DNA of 64,000 nt from Panorpa germanica (taxonomy: Eukaryota > Arthropoda > Insecta > Mecoptera > Panorpidae). The stretch spans positions 1,736,001-1,800,000 of the forward strand of contig OY783209.1 of the NCBI GenBank assembly GCA_963678705.1. Direction: 5' to 3'. Shown here one piece after another: positions 23,880 to 36,128 of the stretch (its first letter is position 1; the number at the start of each line of letters is the position of its first letter). A program made the position numbers and the translations under genes. Below the pieces are notes generated by a model. The model was not told the origin of the DNA. It ran no database searches and worked only from the letters and a program-made list of their open reading frames with translations.

Positions 23880-24160
23880 AAGTACTAAAAGAGGCAGTGA
23901 AGGGAAGCAGGAGAAAGAAAGAAGTAGCGAGGAAACAGTTAAACTTCAGCCCAGAAAAATAGACTAGGGAATAGACCAGCCCAGAAGGAAGACTAGGGAA
24001 AATGAAGGAAGAGGGTCAAGAGAAGAAGAAGCAGAAAGTACTTTTGGAAATAAAAAGGTCTAGAATAATGTAAATTTAATTGTAAGTTGAAGTATATGAA
24101 ATGTATTAAGAATGTAGATTGTAAAGCCGAAAGGCGAACAATAAACAATTAATAATATTG
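23880..24160 (+). repeat. Purine-rich interspersed repeat (family G), LINE-like 3' end
   Basis: GTACTAAAAGAGGCAGTGAA starts the block, as it does (with changes) at 41346 and 42190. The first half is almost all A/G. The end reads GTAAAGCCGAAAGGCGAAC followed by AATAAACAATTAATAAT, which looks like the 3' tail of a non-LTR element. No frame is open for long. Class is inference. Confidence 0.4.
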
Positions 24161-24347
24161 TCATTCTGTTTAATCCTAAATAATTAAACTCTTTGACTTG
24201 TGGTTGTAATTTTTCCACAGAGAGCTATAAATGAGTACACAACTCTACATATACTACAATTAAATAGCAAACAGCTAATCGGTACAATCAATTAATTCAT
24301 TATCTGAAATAACGTTAAACATATTTAAAATATAAGATTATAAGAAA

Positions 24348-24505
24348 TGGAAAAGAATTTAATTGATTTGTTGACGAAAGGAGAAGTAGGCATGAATCAA
24401 AGAGGAATAGAGGAGGAGATAGGTACACGAGAGGAAGAAGAAATACTTTAAAATGCAGAATAGGAACTCAAGAAAATAAAGGCAAAACTAGAGGATGCAT
24501 AAGTT
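24348..24505 (+). pseudogene. Possible LINE ORF1/coiled-coil relic
   Basis: A frame beginning MEKNLIDLLTKGEVG continues as a Glu/Lys-rich stretch interrupted by two stops and ends KIKAKLEDA. The heptad-like charged composition is typical of coiled coils in LINE ORF1 proteins. No RNA-binding motif is visible and nothing confirms the family. Confidence 0.25.
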
Positions 24506-25954
24506 AGGAGGTAAACTACTAAATAAATTAAAGTACTAGTTATATTTTACGAAAATTTTGTAAATGGTGGTTTAGTTTATTCTTAATCTAGGTAAGAGGA
24601 AAATGAATTGTAGTTGGAGGAAAAACAATTATAAGAAACATATCCAATTTTCAACAATTACATATTTTAGTTAATGTTAACCATTTATATTAATTTGCCA
24701 TCTCGTTTTAACGTCATTATTTCATGCCAGAAAGACAAGAGAAGTTTCATTAAACATATAAATGAATTTCTCTGTAAGTGCTATAGCGTAATAACAAGAG
24801 CTAAACAAGAATTGTACAAGAATTGTAAAAAGCTCAAAAACAAATAAAAAAGCACAACTTTTTCTTGAGTATATATACGAAAACGAGTACGGGTATAATT
24901 AACAAAAGTCATTGTGTGCTTTGTACTCTGTTAAACTACGTCACTACTATATAATATTAATATAACAATGGTATTTTATTGTAGGTATTATTCCGAACAT
25001 ATTCTCTGTTGAAAGTTTATACTAATATATAAAGCTACGACGCTACGAAAGCTCTGAGGCTACGACGGGTATTTTGTGAAACAGAAACATAAATGTAACA
25101 TATAATTTATTGTGATTGTAAATTTAAATAAAGAGTTTTACGATTATAATAAACTTGGTGTACATGTATTTTAAATTTCATTTCAGTAATTATGTACGCT
25201 AGTAGTTTGGATCCAGAATTTTCTCTACGCTGCGTTTTTATTTTAAAACGCTAATTTAGTTTTATAGGACATACCACTCCTGATTATATGAGTTTATATA
25301 AAAAAATATATATTAAACTATTGTTTGAAAAAAGTCCCGAGCCTTCTTTCTGGAGAAAATGTTGCATAAATGCCTTAGAATAAACGCACTTGTGTCGTTA
25401 TAATAATTATCAGTGAATAATTTATACAATAATATTCTACTCATATTACACTGCACAAAAAACTGCTATAGAATACGTGTAATAAATAGAAAAATAATGA
25501 AAAATAAATACCCATAGAATGAATAATACAAATGAATAATTTTTGTAATTTTTATTTTAAAAACATGCAATATAATTTCATTTATCCATGTACTTAACTA
25601 CTTGTACACTACATGTCCTGGGAAATTGTAAAATATACTTTTCTAAAGTGATTGATGAATTGTTAGCGGGTTAGCCCCATTCCATTGTACTCGTAGTACA
25701 ACCAACGTATAGCGTAGAGCACCGAGCTTTAAGCCGAACAATGGCATGGCTATTGCTACAATTCTACAAATACGAATATCATCTACAAATAGAAATATAA
25801 ACAAACTAGAGAATTGACTTTGAAATATATATTGAAAAATTGTTTTAAAAAAACATTTTAAACTATTATAACATATTACATCTTTATTGTTATTGTTTTG
25901 TTTTATTGTTTTTGTAATATCGCTATTTGTTGTTTGCTCATAAAGGTATAAAAA
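24506..25954. other. Anonymous sequence
   Basis: No gene that I can support. A 113-codon minus frame (25643-25984) spans AT-rich sequence and overlaps the inverted repeat at its start; its composition (long hydrophobic and Asn runs) is not persuasive. Confidence 0.35.
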
Positions 25955-26198
25955 TAGAGTGCGCAAGAGACTGAATACTGCCATAAAGGCAAAGGGTGAG
26001 ATAGCTGCCGAATATCCTCTGTGTCTCTTTTTAGCCGAGCACTGCGTCTGCTTGCTTGCTTACGCTCTACCTTACCGCCAATCAACCAAAGTAGCAGCAG
26101 CTGCTAGAAAGATATAGATAGGACACTCGGCAGATATCTCTCTCTTTGCCTTTATCGCTACCACTTACACGCGGCCGTATCCTTCGCGCACTCTACTC
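25955..26198. repeat. Imperfect inverted repeat, GC-richer than surroundings
   Basis: Left arm 25983-26017 and right arm 26121-26155 pair over 35 bp with about five mismatches (core ATAAAGGCAAAG and CTGCCGA). Outside these, TAGAGTGCGC (left) pairs with GCGCACTCTA (right). The spacer includes AGCAGCAGCTGCT. Possibly a decayed fold-back element. No target duplication found. Confidence 0.55.
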
Positions 26199-26534
26199 TT
26201 ATATCTCTATCTGTTTACTATTCTAGTAGTCTTTTTGCACTTAGTTAAGGTGCATCCCATTTAATGCAATTTTATTTAAAGTGTTTACATACCCTGGGAT
26301 TTGATCTTAATCATGTAGATTAGTGATAATAGATAAACTTTCCAGATAGAATTTAAAGAATTTAAATAACCATTAAATCCCAATTAGAAATACCAAGGTT
26401 TAATTTGGGTCAGACTAAAATTTCGGTTATTGATAATTGTTTAGGAAAAGAGTTATGTGTAACTGGATTAGCGATTAATTTTAAGTGGAATAAATTTCTG
26501 CTATAACTTAAAAACCTAGGGATCCATAAATCGC

Positions 26535-26632
<98 letters not shown>

Positions 26633-26636
26633 TATA
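26535..26636. repeat. Compound (CA)n(TA)n microsatellite
   Basis: (CA)12 followed by about 39 TA units with a single TG interruption. Open frames across it are artefacts of the repeat. Confidence 0.95.
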
Positions 26637-27009
26637 CCAACTTTTGTGAATTGTGCATGTATTGAATATAACTAACAGACTCCACAGACTTCAGCTAGAG
26701 AACATAATTAATAAACTGTTATGAGAACAAATCTATATCTGTAATATACTTGCACATATAAACCCAAACAACTAGTAGACCATAGATAGGATAGACCCAA
26801 AGAAGAACCACATATGTTAACGGATAAAGACAATGTAAAAAGTTTGCAATATCAATTTAACAAAAGCGTAGAAGCACAGTACCACTGGCTTTGTTATGAA
26901 CAAGTTGATAGTCGTGTGTAGTAGAGCTAAAGTCGAAGTCGAACTTACTTCTTGTTCACGTGATGCGATTTACACGGTTGGACTTATCAAGTGCAAGCGA
27001 GAGGTGTTG

Positions 27010-27156
27010 CCCCGGGGCAGCGGAGGACCCTAATTATTTTCCGAATAAAAGGAACAATTTTTTTCAAAGTCTTTCAAAAATTTATTGCTTTTATCTCTAT
27101 TGTGGAGTCCCCGGAGCAGTAGCCCCGTCTGCCCTTCCTCAAATCCAGGCCTGCCC
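27010..27156 (-). mobile_element. GC-rich transposon terminus, degenerate
   Basis: On the minus strand it starts CAGGCCTGGATTTGAGGA, then GGGCAGACGGGGC and CTCCGGGGAC. It has a second GCCCCGGGGCAGC block near the other side. This resembles a GC-rich DNA-transposon terminus I recall (CAGGGCCGGATTTA followed by runs of G and C). I see no matching opposite end. The 66-codon frame here belongs to this debris. Confidence 0.4.
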
Positions 27157-27339
27157 TTAAGAGTTGAATATTCAGATAAATAATTTGTATTGATTTTGTA
27201 GTAATACATTAAAAAACATGTAAAATGGTAATGATAGGTGTGTTACGTGGATAATGCAAGGGTGTTCGTTCACATGATTAAAAATTAAACAACGAAAATT
27301 AACGAATAATAACTATCCAATTTCGTATTACATGCAATA

Positions 27340-27420
27340 AAGATTTTGTCGTCGGTAATAGGACTCAGCATCGGAAATAGGCCGACGTTGAATAAATTAA
27401 ATAAAGAAAAAAAACAATAG
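27340..27420 (+). repeat. Interspersed repeat family I, copy 1
   Basis: ACTCAGCATCGGAAATAG, a GTCGTC piece upstream and TGAATAAATTAAATAAAG downstream match the reverse complement of 56165-56250. Confidence 0.55.
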
Positions 27421-27592
27421 GGTTGAATAATTATTTGTGAATTATTACATAAAAAAATATCGAAGATTCTGTGAAACGAAAACGGTCTTTTGTAGATTAC
27501 GGCCTTTGACTGATTATGATGCAGATAATTTTAGCAAATACCACTGGAATTACTTTCGTTGTTATTTCAAAATGCATTAAAGTCTCTTGCAG

Positions 27593-27645
27593 TGCAATGT
27601 TACACTTGTTAGCTTATGACAAGCTAATTAAAGTGTTACATTGCA
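27593..27645. repeat. Compact hairpin (53 nt)
   Basis: TGCAATGTTACACTT pairs with AAGTGTTACATTGCA (one mismatch), and TTAGCTT pairs with AAGCTAA around a five-base loop ATGAC. A small 1x3 internal loop separates the stems. The size is that of a small pre-miRNA, but a partial copy at 18928-18985 says it is repetitive. Confidence 0.65.
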
Positions 27646-28417
27646 TTGTATTTTCTACCTGTGACTCATTTATGCTAGCCATTTATGGTACTGTACTAAT
27701 TTATTACCTAAAAGTGAGTAATTTATGTTTTATAAACCCAACACGTGATTATGAACTATTCGTACAGATCTTGAAACTTTAGAAGTGCATAAATCACTTT
27801 AGAAAACTTTAACTTGTAAACCAGTTTCGCTAGTAGTGTCATCTAGTTGAGATCTTACAAAACATTATAGGAGAAGTAAACAGTCCAGGTCCAGTTGATA
27901 AACATGAAGCAACAAAAGCACCAACAACAATAAGTGGTTTTGTTAGTCAGATGTGATGTGTACTGAAATATCTTCAAGACAAAGTAAAGAAACGTGAGTT
28001 TACGAGTAGAAGAGAAGGAGGGTTTCTATAATACGTGTACCTATATGATAGTAAGGATAGGGGTAGTAAAACGAGGTAAACTTAGTACAAAACTTATGAA
28101 CAGGGGCGCGTGGTGATACAGTGGTTGTTCGTATAATTGCTTTGGGGACTACGCACTCGCTTACACCCCCTTATCAATCGCCAAATTTTACGGCAATAAA
28201 GCTACATTTAATTTTTCTTATTTTCACTTAAAATATTTTGTAAATATAATTGTGTACAAAAAAGTAGTTATATACTCTTATGTTCTCTTCTGTTCTATTT
28301 ATTGCGCCTCTAAATCTGTTATTTTAGTCTGGATTAGAATTGGTATGATAGCTGGGGTTGCGTTCGGACAGCTAAGACTTGATTTATAAGACATGTTTTA
28401 ATGGTATACAAACATAT

Positions 28418-28420
<3 letters not shown>

Positions 28421-28499
<79 letters not shown>
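28421..28499. repeat. (AT)n microsatellite
   Basis: About 39 uninterrupted AT units. Confidence 0.95.
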
Positions 28500-28502
<3 letters not shown>

Positions 28503-31500
28503 ACTTTCGTAAACTATTCTGAATTTGAAATATACATCTTCATATAGCAGTACCAGCTAAGCATGTTATCAGAATACTTAAGTATTCATATATGTATGAC
28601 TGTATATATCTACATATATATCTTGGCTACACTTTAGCCAAAATAGTTAGAAATATTTACACATATATACCAAAATGTTTAGAGTCGTATGATCTTATAG
28701 AATTGTCTTAGAAAATTTAGAAATATTAGTCATAAAGCTATGATTAGCTTCAGGTTAAAATATTGGATGCCCTTGATTGTTGTACGAGTACTTTAGGACA
28801 TTTTTGAAGTGTTTTCTAATACAGATTTCTTAATCCAGATAGGGCTTCACACGAGACAAGAGCGAGATAAGGCGAGAGTTTTAAGTGTAATAGTTTAGAA
28901 AAAAATATATTTGAATCTATTTGTTTCTATCGAGTTTTATTTATAATATACTTTTGTTACGAATTTTATTTTTATATAAACATTGTATAGACAAAATGGT
29001 TGCAATAATTAAAGAGATGACTACAGTATCTGTTTAATAAAAAGATATTTGAATTGTAAGTAAAGCCGTCCTATTTTTGGAACACTCTGTATATAAATTT
29101 GGGTCATTCCATATGAAGTCGTCTAATTCTATAGTATATATACATATATATAATATTTTGAACTTAAACAAGTTACCCAACATGTCATATAAATTATTAT
29201 TAAACTAGCAAAGTCCTAGGACTAAAACATATCGAATTCATATCATATTAACATGTATTATAAATTCCGTTCACACAAAACAATACAGAAATACAATGCA
29301 AAATACAATGACATAAAATATATACACACACACACACACATATATATATGAATGAATGAATATATACAAAATAGTATTATTGGGTAAATGAACGTGTTAC
29401 GTATAGGTTAAAGTTAAATTTAAATACAGCTTAAAATAAAACAAAATTCTATGTATATAGTATTCATATCGGAAAGCAATCAAAGCTAGAAATACGAGGA
29501 TGAATGTAATATATTTATTAAAATCATGATTTAATATTCATTTTTTAATTAAAACCCAATTGACATGTTCGATATACGTGGAAATTACAAAGGTATTGGT
29601 TAATACTTAATCGTTATTGAATAACATTACTTTGAACGAATATATTGTGTATTTGCTTTCTTTCCCTCTCACAGTCGAATGATTCAAATTTAGAAAGGAT
29701 CAATCGACTTAAATTTTTTAGGGTAATTTGAAAATACTACATTCTATGAATGAGGCTTGAAGCACAAGCTAGAGATAATCTTTAATGTGCGACAGCTTTA
29801 TCTGTTAATAACAGAGTATGAGTATATTTTGTCTATATTATCTAAAACAAATTATTTATAGAATGTTGTTATTGTGCTGCTTATTACTTAAGGAGCTTTT
29901 TGAAAGCTCCATGGAATAACACATTTAAATGGGATTTAAGAAAATTACTTATGAGTAAACAACTTACTGAGATATAATATTGAATTGTATCTTGTTAAAT
30001 ATTTGTATGTTATTTATGAAAAACAATTTACGAAAAGCTTGAAGAGTTAAAAAAATTATTCATGAACTTGTTGAAAATCGAAAGATATTAAAAAAAAATG
30101 TATCTTTTCTATAGTCATGTTATCAACTTAGACTGTACCTCTTCTAGTGTATGTGTATTGTGTAGATGTACATTATAATGCATTTCTCAAAACGGAACAC
30201 AACATTAATTCTTATTAAATTATATTTCAAATTGTGCTTTTTTAATATGAAGTTGTGAGAGCTTTTTCTGTTGGAGAAAATTATATGAATTAATTTTAAA
30301 ATATAAGAGCAAACGCGCTATGGGAATTAATGTAAGAGCTTAATGAGAAGTAATGGTTTAAATTTTTATGCATTTCACTAGTTATATATTTTTTTATACT
30401 TAATCTACTTTTGAGATTGTCTTAATAACAACGATAAGTTTATATTTATGCGTTGCTTTTATGACCTGAGTGCAACTGAACTATATACAACAATTAAGAA
30501 ATGTGCCACTTATATTAAAGGTAAACTTTTATTTTTAGTAACTAAATAAAAGCTTTAATACGAATATACATGTAGACTAAAACAGAAAACGTGTATATTA
30601 TGTAAAATAATTGTAATGTATATAGTGTTAAAATTTCATAACATTCCGACTATTAGTTTAAGATTTACTGTGGTTTTAGTGATACTACTTTTTGTAATTT
30701 CAAAACAATGTAAAAATATATATTTCGTGTGTTGGTAAAGCATTATTTTTTATTGATAAAAATACCGTGCAAGCAAGAGTTATTCAGACTTAGTATTTTT
30801 TTCCTTAAAAAGGTAATTCTTTATCAACTGGATTTGTCGATAGTGGCGTCATTTCCATGTCATCCTACAAACTTATTACAACAATTTAAAAATTTCGCTC
30901 TAATATTCCAAGTGGTCATTTTTAAATAAAAATCTTTATGAAAAAGCAAAAGCAAAAAAGAAAATAACATTCTCCTATGAATACATTTACTAAATAAAAA
31001 AGTCTACGATGTTCAGTGTATTATTTAAATTTTTAATACCAGTATTAAATATATTTAGTAAATTTAGCGAAATATTTAAAGTCAAATAGACACAACGAGG
31101 CCAACAAGCCAAGAAGGCAAGAAGCCACAAGGAACAACAATAATGACATAAAAAAAATAGAATAATTTATGATATTACGAAATAACATCTTATCTTCGCA
31201 GTACACTATGTAACGGTTTCTGTTTCGGTCTCTTCCGCGTAATATTTGGTCTTGTAATTTACAGAGCTGCGTAATATACTGTGTAATAGAGGATGGGAAA
31301 GAGGGGGGCAAAGGGGTTCAAGGAAAGAAAGAGCTATCGTTGCTACTGCGTATTTTGGAGTTGTGTACTGATTCACAATGTAAATATTCATATTTAATTC
31401 GTTTTAACGTTTTGAATTTATATTCTTTTATATCGAGAAATAGAAAATTATGTTAAAAAAAGTTCATCTTTTGGAGCCGTTAAGGCTCTCTTTTACAAGT

Positions 31501-32199
31501 AACTGATGCAAAAGGTACATAAAAACCTTACTCAGCTGTGTAAAAGTACAAGTATGATAAAAGATTTTTATATATATTGTACAAAATATTGTTAAAAACG
31601 AGCATTCACTATTGACGGATCCTCCCGTAAGCTCTCATTTCTCCCAGACGTTTTAAAGTTCTTAAAAAAATTAGGTAAACTACGGTACTAAAACTAAGGC
31701 GAGCTTTAAAGCACTAGCTTATCGCGTTACATGAATTCGCACTACTGCAACTCGCATTACAGTGGGTCCATTATATATTGCTTTCTAATCCCTTTCTCCC
31801 TTAATAAATACACCTATGTTAATTTACATGAAGCGTGAATACATATTACATAGATCGTACCTAAATATTTTTCATTAAACTTTACATAAATTTAATCTGA
31901 ATTAGACATTCTGTCTATCTGTAATACGAGTATAATATAATGTTAATTAACAGATTATTAAATAAGCTGAATAAATTTAATCTCAATTAGTATACATTAC
32001 GTCAACAAATTAACATATTTAATAATATTATTGGCTAAGTAAATATAATTAAACTAATTTCTATATTGTGATTCTTCCATTATGAATTTCTCTACAATTT
32101 CACCATTAATGAATGTACACGCACCCCAACACAATGAATAAGTTAGTCACGTCGGTTTTTGTTAGTAAAGTTTGTAATGATAGTCATTGTTGAGTGTAG
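28500..32199. other. Anonymous AT-rich sequence
   Basis: No gene or clear transposon. A compound (CA)n(TA)n(AATG)n tract lies at 29323-29361. The frames at 30729-30929 and 31045-31391 are low-complexity or overlapping and not persuasive. Confidence 0.4.
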
Positions 32200-32443
32200 A
32201 GTACCAGTACGTAGAGTATGGAGAGTAGAGTCACCATTATACTCTACACGGTGGTCTACGGGGCTACGGGGCTACGGGTCTACGTTGGTGCTTCTACGAC
32301 GAGTAGAATTGCCTGTACTGTGCGGTGGTTCGTAGCTCGAGTAGCGGTGGAGATCCTGATATGCACCAGCCGGTATGGTACCACGACGTCGACGCCGACG
32401 CCGCGGTGACGCGAGCGGTCGCCCCTTTTATATTTATAATGGA
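32200..32443 (-). promoter_or_regulatory. GC-rich, CpG-rich island with a TATA-like box
   Basis: About 210 bases of GC-rich sequence (many CpG, a GACGTCGACGCCGACG tract, two GGGGCTAC repeats) stand out from 70% AT flanks. On the minus strand TATAAATA (32431-32438) is followed 31 bases later by a TCA (A at 32407), the usual spacing of TATA box to start site, and the GC-rich stretch then lies downstream like a 5' leader. No downstream exon found, so promoter function is inference. Alternative: an unrecognised repeat. Confidence 0.3.
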
Positions 32444-32483
32444 TGTGTAATCTGATTGCGACATCACGGATTTTAATATCGTG

Positions 32484-32486
<3 letters not shown>

Positions 32487-32541
<55 letters not shown>
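32487..32541. repeat. (AT)n microsatellite
   Basis: About 27 AT units, immediately upstream (minus strand) of the TATA-like box. Confidence 0.95.
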
Positions 32542-32543
<2 letters not shown>

Positions 32544-32706
32544 CAGTGCTTGCATAGAACTAGAAACGAGTTCCTTTTCGCTTCACATGGTACTTTTTTT
32601 TTCTTTCTAATATTTATTTGAGTGCATCAACTTTCGATAGTTATTAGCACTTAAAACATTTGTAATACATAATTTCTAATTTATAAATACAGTATCAACG
32701 AGTATG

Positions 32707-32898
32707 CCGAAACTACTAAGATATCCGAGGTGGCCAGTGTGCTTAGTGATAGACAGGATATGGAATATAGCGGGCTTAAAAGTTTAGGTGTAATAATAAA
32801 TGAAATGTAAATATGTAAAATGTTAATAAAATGAATTAAGAAGGGCGAAAAAAGGACCGTGGTCCTAAGAAGCCCGTGAATTACTATTAAAAAACCAA
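32707..32898 (+). mobile_element. 5'-truncated LINE 3' end with 10-bp target duplication
   Basis: Inserted in family A between two copies of AACGAGTATG (32697-32706 and 32899-32908). It ends in TATTAAAAAACC, a short A-rich tail, as expected from target-primed reverse transcription. The 3' UTR contains GGACCGTGGTCCTAAGAAGC, itself with a short palindrome. Only the C-terminal codons of the element remain. Confidence 0.65.
32709..32810 (+). pseudogene. C-terminal tail of a LINE ORF2-like protein
   Basis: 33 codons then TAA: the frame contains ISEVASVLSD, DMEYSGLKSL and ends GVIINEM. It is open from the truncation point to the stop, just where the end of ORF2 should be in a 5'-truncated insertion. 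No catalytic motif remains, so the clade is not determined. Confidence 0.4.
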
Positions 32899-33022
32899 AA
32901 CGAGTATGGGTATGGGTATTTAAAGAAAAAGATTAAATTAGATTCATTGATGCTTATAGTCTTTAGCCTTATTACAGTTTTGTCTGTACGATGAGTACTT
33001 GTAGCATAGAAGAATAATATGC

Positions 33023-35379
33023 TATATGATAGTTAAATCTACTTGCATATAAACCTATATTTAATATTTATATTACTTCTCAAATCTTTTTTGTTTACAT
33101 ACATTCTTACATTTTTTGACCTTGCTATAAAGTGACCTACATCTAAACGATACATCCATGTACCATGAAAATTTGGAAAAACTACATCGAAATATCTCTT
33201 CAGTCAACGGAGTGCGTGTGGGAGGGGTACATTCCATTCAACTGTTTTACATTTCAATTTTAGTGTTACATCTTAAACGGAGCAAGCAGTATATAACATA
33301 TGTACATTGTACATATAAGGCTTGCTTTTGATCAGGTGCTGTAAAAAAGAGTCACATGTTCTTTGATTACATGTAATAGTTTTGAATATGATAAATTTAT
33401 ACAGGATACATGATCTTCATTTATAGTTTCATTATTGAATTATAAATCTGAGGATCATGTTGGTATTGCAAAATAAAAAGGAATAATAATATGTATTAAA
33501 TGAGAGAATTAAATGAAAATTCCTTTGTTACTAATATATGCAAGAACATTCCCGTTTTTAAGATTGTACTATCTTCCTCGTTTTCTCTCTGTCTCTCTCT
33601 CACTCTCTCTCTCTTCCAACACCAGTAACAACATTCATTTACGAAAGCACATAAAACGTGAGCTTTTATATTAGCTTTATTATATAATATAAGTATTTTT
33701 TGTAGCTTTTTCTAATAAAAAGGGGGAACATAAGATTTTATTAAATAATTTTTTTAAGATGATAATATTGATACTGTTAAAGATACATATATAAAATAAA
33801 GTGCTCTTTTTTTATATACAAAAATAATTTAATATCATTTTGAGTCTATATTTTATAATAAGCAACTAAACCTTTCAGATAAATATCATTTTAAAAGCTC
33901 TTGTTTCATGTGGTTCAAGTTTCTATACAAACTGACGTTTTTGTAATAAAAAATATAAAGCTCGCGGTAATAAATTCTTGTCACGTTAGAGGTCGGGTTA
34001 ATCTTTAAGCTTTTATAAAAGTGCATTTAAAAAATGTTACTTCTAAAACATAATTGCATAATATTTTGCATAATTATGTTTTGTACAAGCCACTAACTAG
34101 AATAATCAAAACTTTTTTAAGTTTCACACGACCTTTTCATAAATCTTATGCATAGCTTTATTTTACCTTAACTGCAGCTTTTAAAGGAGGTGCTAGTGTA
34201 GTAAGCAATGCAGTAATTACAAATTCGTTTCTTTAATTAAATGATAGTATAAGATCATAATATACCAAGTCCCTTATTAATTGCAATTTTAAACAACCAA
34301 CTTAAAAACCATCTAAAACAGAACATGGTTTTTATTAAATTTTATGAAAACTTCATTTTTAATTTGACATATGATCAGTTCTCCCACTCCTGTGCATTTC
34401 CACTTAAATATAGGTTATTTAATTGTCGCTTCATTGGTAAGTTTTTGCATGAAAATAAATGATCTTTCATTAAGAGATGTCATTTTAAATCAACACAGAA
34501 ACGCAATATTTTTGTGAAAAGTGGTGATATTTTTATTTTAATTTAAAGTACAAACTCTGAGGTTAGTTATGGAACGCAATATCTGCCAAATGTCACCGCA
34601 ATTAAGGTTGAATCTTGACGGTTTACAAATAATGCGAAATTTAAAAAGACACTTCTAGTTGAAGGTCTCCATATTTCACTATCTGAATTTTTTGTAATTT
34701 GAAATACGCTGGTAGATAATTATGACTACATACAATTCATTTCGAGTGAAAGCCCTCCCCTCTCCACTAATTACCCCGGTAAATGTCTCAATCCGTATCC
34801 ATATAGTTTATTAAATATATTTGTAATTTTAACTTTTAACAAACGTATTTTAGAATATGTTCCTAATTACAGTGCTAATCAGTAGAGTAAGTTGATGTAA
34901 TTAACTAAGCAAATAGTTTCGTCTGTATATAAAACTACATTGATTAAAGCTACTCAGTCTAAAACACGAGACACAGTACAGATTCCGGGACACGGGACAG
35001 GGGATACGGGACACAGTTTCTCTAATGCATAATATATTCCATTTAACTTAATAAAGTGAAGTTTTGTTTATATTTTTAGAATGCAATTTTGTTTTATATT
35101 GACAACAAACTTTTAGAAAACTAAAGTAATAGAATACATTAAAGTTGTGGAACCGTTTTAAAACAAAGAAAACAAATGTAAAATTGTTTTAAACATTACA
35201 TTTTAAACTATAAATAGTTTGAAAAACTATTAACGCCATCTTTTATAAATTGAATGTAAAAAGAAACTAAATAAATATAAAAGTTTCTAGAAATTTATCA
35301 TTATTTGGAATATATCATATTATTAGATTAGATTATATTAATCGGTAGTCGCTAGATGTATGTCAAGCATAAGAATACC
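33023..35379. other. Anonymous AT-rich sequence
   Basis: No gene. 33587-33613 is a (TC)n tract; 34966-35020 repeats GGGACAC-like units. Confidence 0.4.
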
Positions 35380-36128
35380 TTAAGGGGTCTTCTCACTTTG
35401 CAAATTTTAAAAAATCGATTTTTTTTTTTTTGTAATTTTGAAAGTACATATCATCAAAAATGTTATATCAAAATTTCATAAAGATCGGACAAGTCTAACT
35501 ACATTTTTGGGCGACCGTTAGGTGACTACCTCAGAGCACCCGGCTTTAAAGGAGCAAACTTTAAACGCTTTTATCTGAAAACAAGGTTTTTCAGTGCCTT
35601 GTTGATGAAATTTCGGAAACTATCCGGCCGATTGTCATGAAATTTAAATGACATATTCTTCATAGTTATGGCTATAGCGCATACCATCAGATTTTAAAAA
35701 TTTTGATTTGAAGTATTTTTTTTTTACAAAAAACTGCAAAAAAACGCAAAGTAACAAAAAAATTTTTGGTACTTTTTCAAAAAACGTGCGCCATTTTGTT
35801 ATTTTCGCGAATATCAAAAATCTGTTGGTATGCGCTATAGCCACTGATATACTGAATCTAAAACTGTTTTATTTTTTTGTTTCAAATGACCTGTCTCGGA
35901 GATACCATCAACAAGCCACGAACATTACATTTCTACACGATTTTTTCGATGCTACTTTTTTGTTATAATAATTGTTCAAAAAAATAAAAAATAAATTTTT
36001 TCTTGTACTTGAAAGATGTGTTTATTACATAGGATCCATTTTATCCCATAATTTTGTGCAAAAAGGCTCGAAAAAAAATCTCGAAAATAGCCTATTTTCG
36101 AGGTGCCTAAAGTGAGAAGACCCCTTAA
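35380..36128. mobile_element. 741-bp TTAA-flanked non-autonomous DNA element
   Basis: Perfect TTAA duplications (35380-35383, 36125-36128) flank an element whose ends are GGGGTCTTCTCACTTT in inverted orientation (16 bp perfect). Inside, a second inverted repeat pairs about 35669-35694 with 35817-35843 (core GGCTATAGCGCATACCA), and a subterminal hairpin CTCGAAAATAG/TATTTTCGAG lies near the right end. No transposase frame. The overlapping short frames at 35644-36182 are element artefacts. TTAA targets fit piggyBac-like or Sola-type elements; which one is inference. Confidence 0.8.

Larger units (their letters stand above)
32607..33022 (+). repeat. Interspersed repeat family A, copy 3, split by a LINE insertion
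   Basis: The left part 32607-32706 and right part 32899-33022 together align with the other family A copies. The 192-bp interruption is described separately. Confidence 0.7.

Noticed and set aside
25643..25984. 113-codon minus-strand frame, one of the longest in the window
   Set aside because: Composition is poly-Asn/hydrophobic from AT-rich DNA, no family motif, and it overlaps an inverted repeat.
26410..26685. 91-codon minus-strand frame
   Set aside because: Translation of the (CA)n(TA)n tract.
28100..28165. GC-richer GGTGATACAGTGGTTGTTCG, considered as a tRNA or SINE A box
   Set aside because: No B box at the right distance and no stem pairing.
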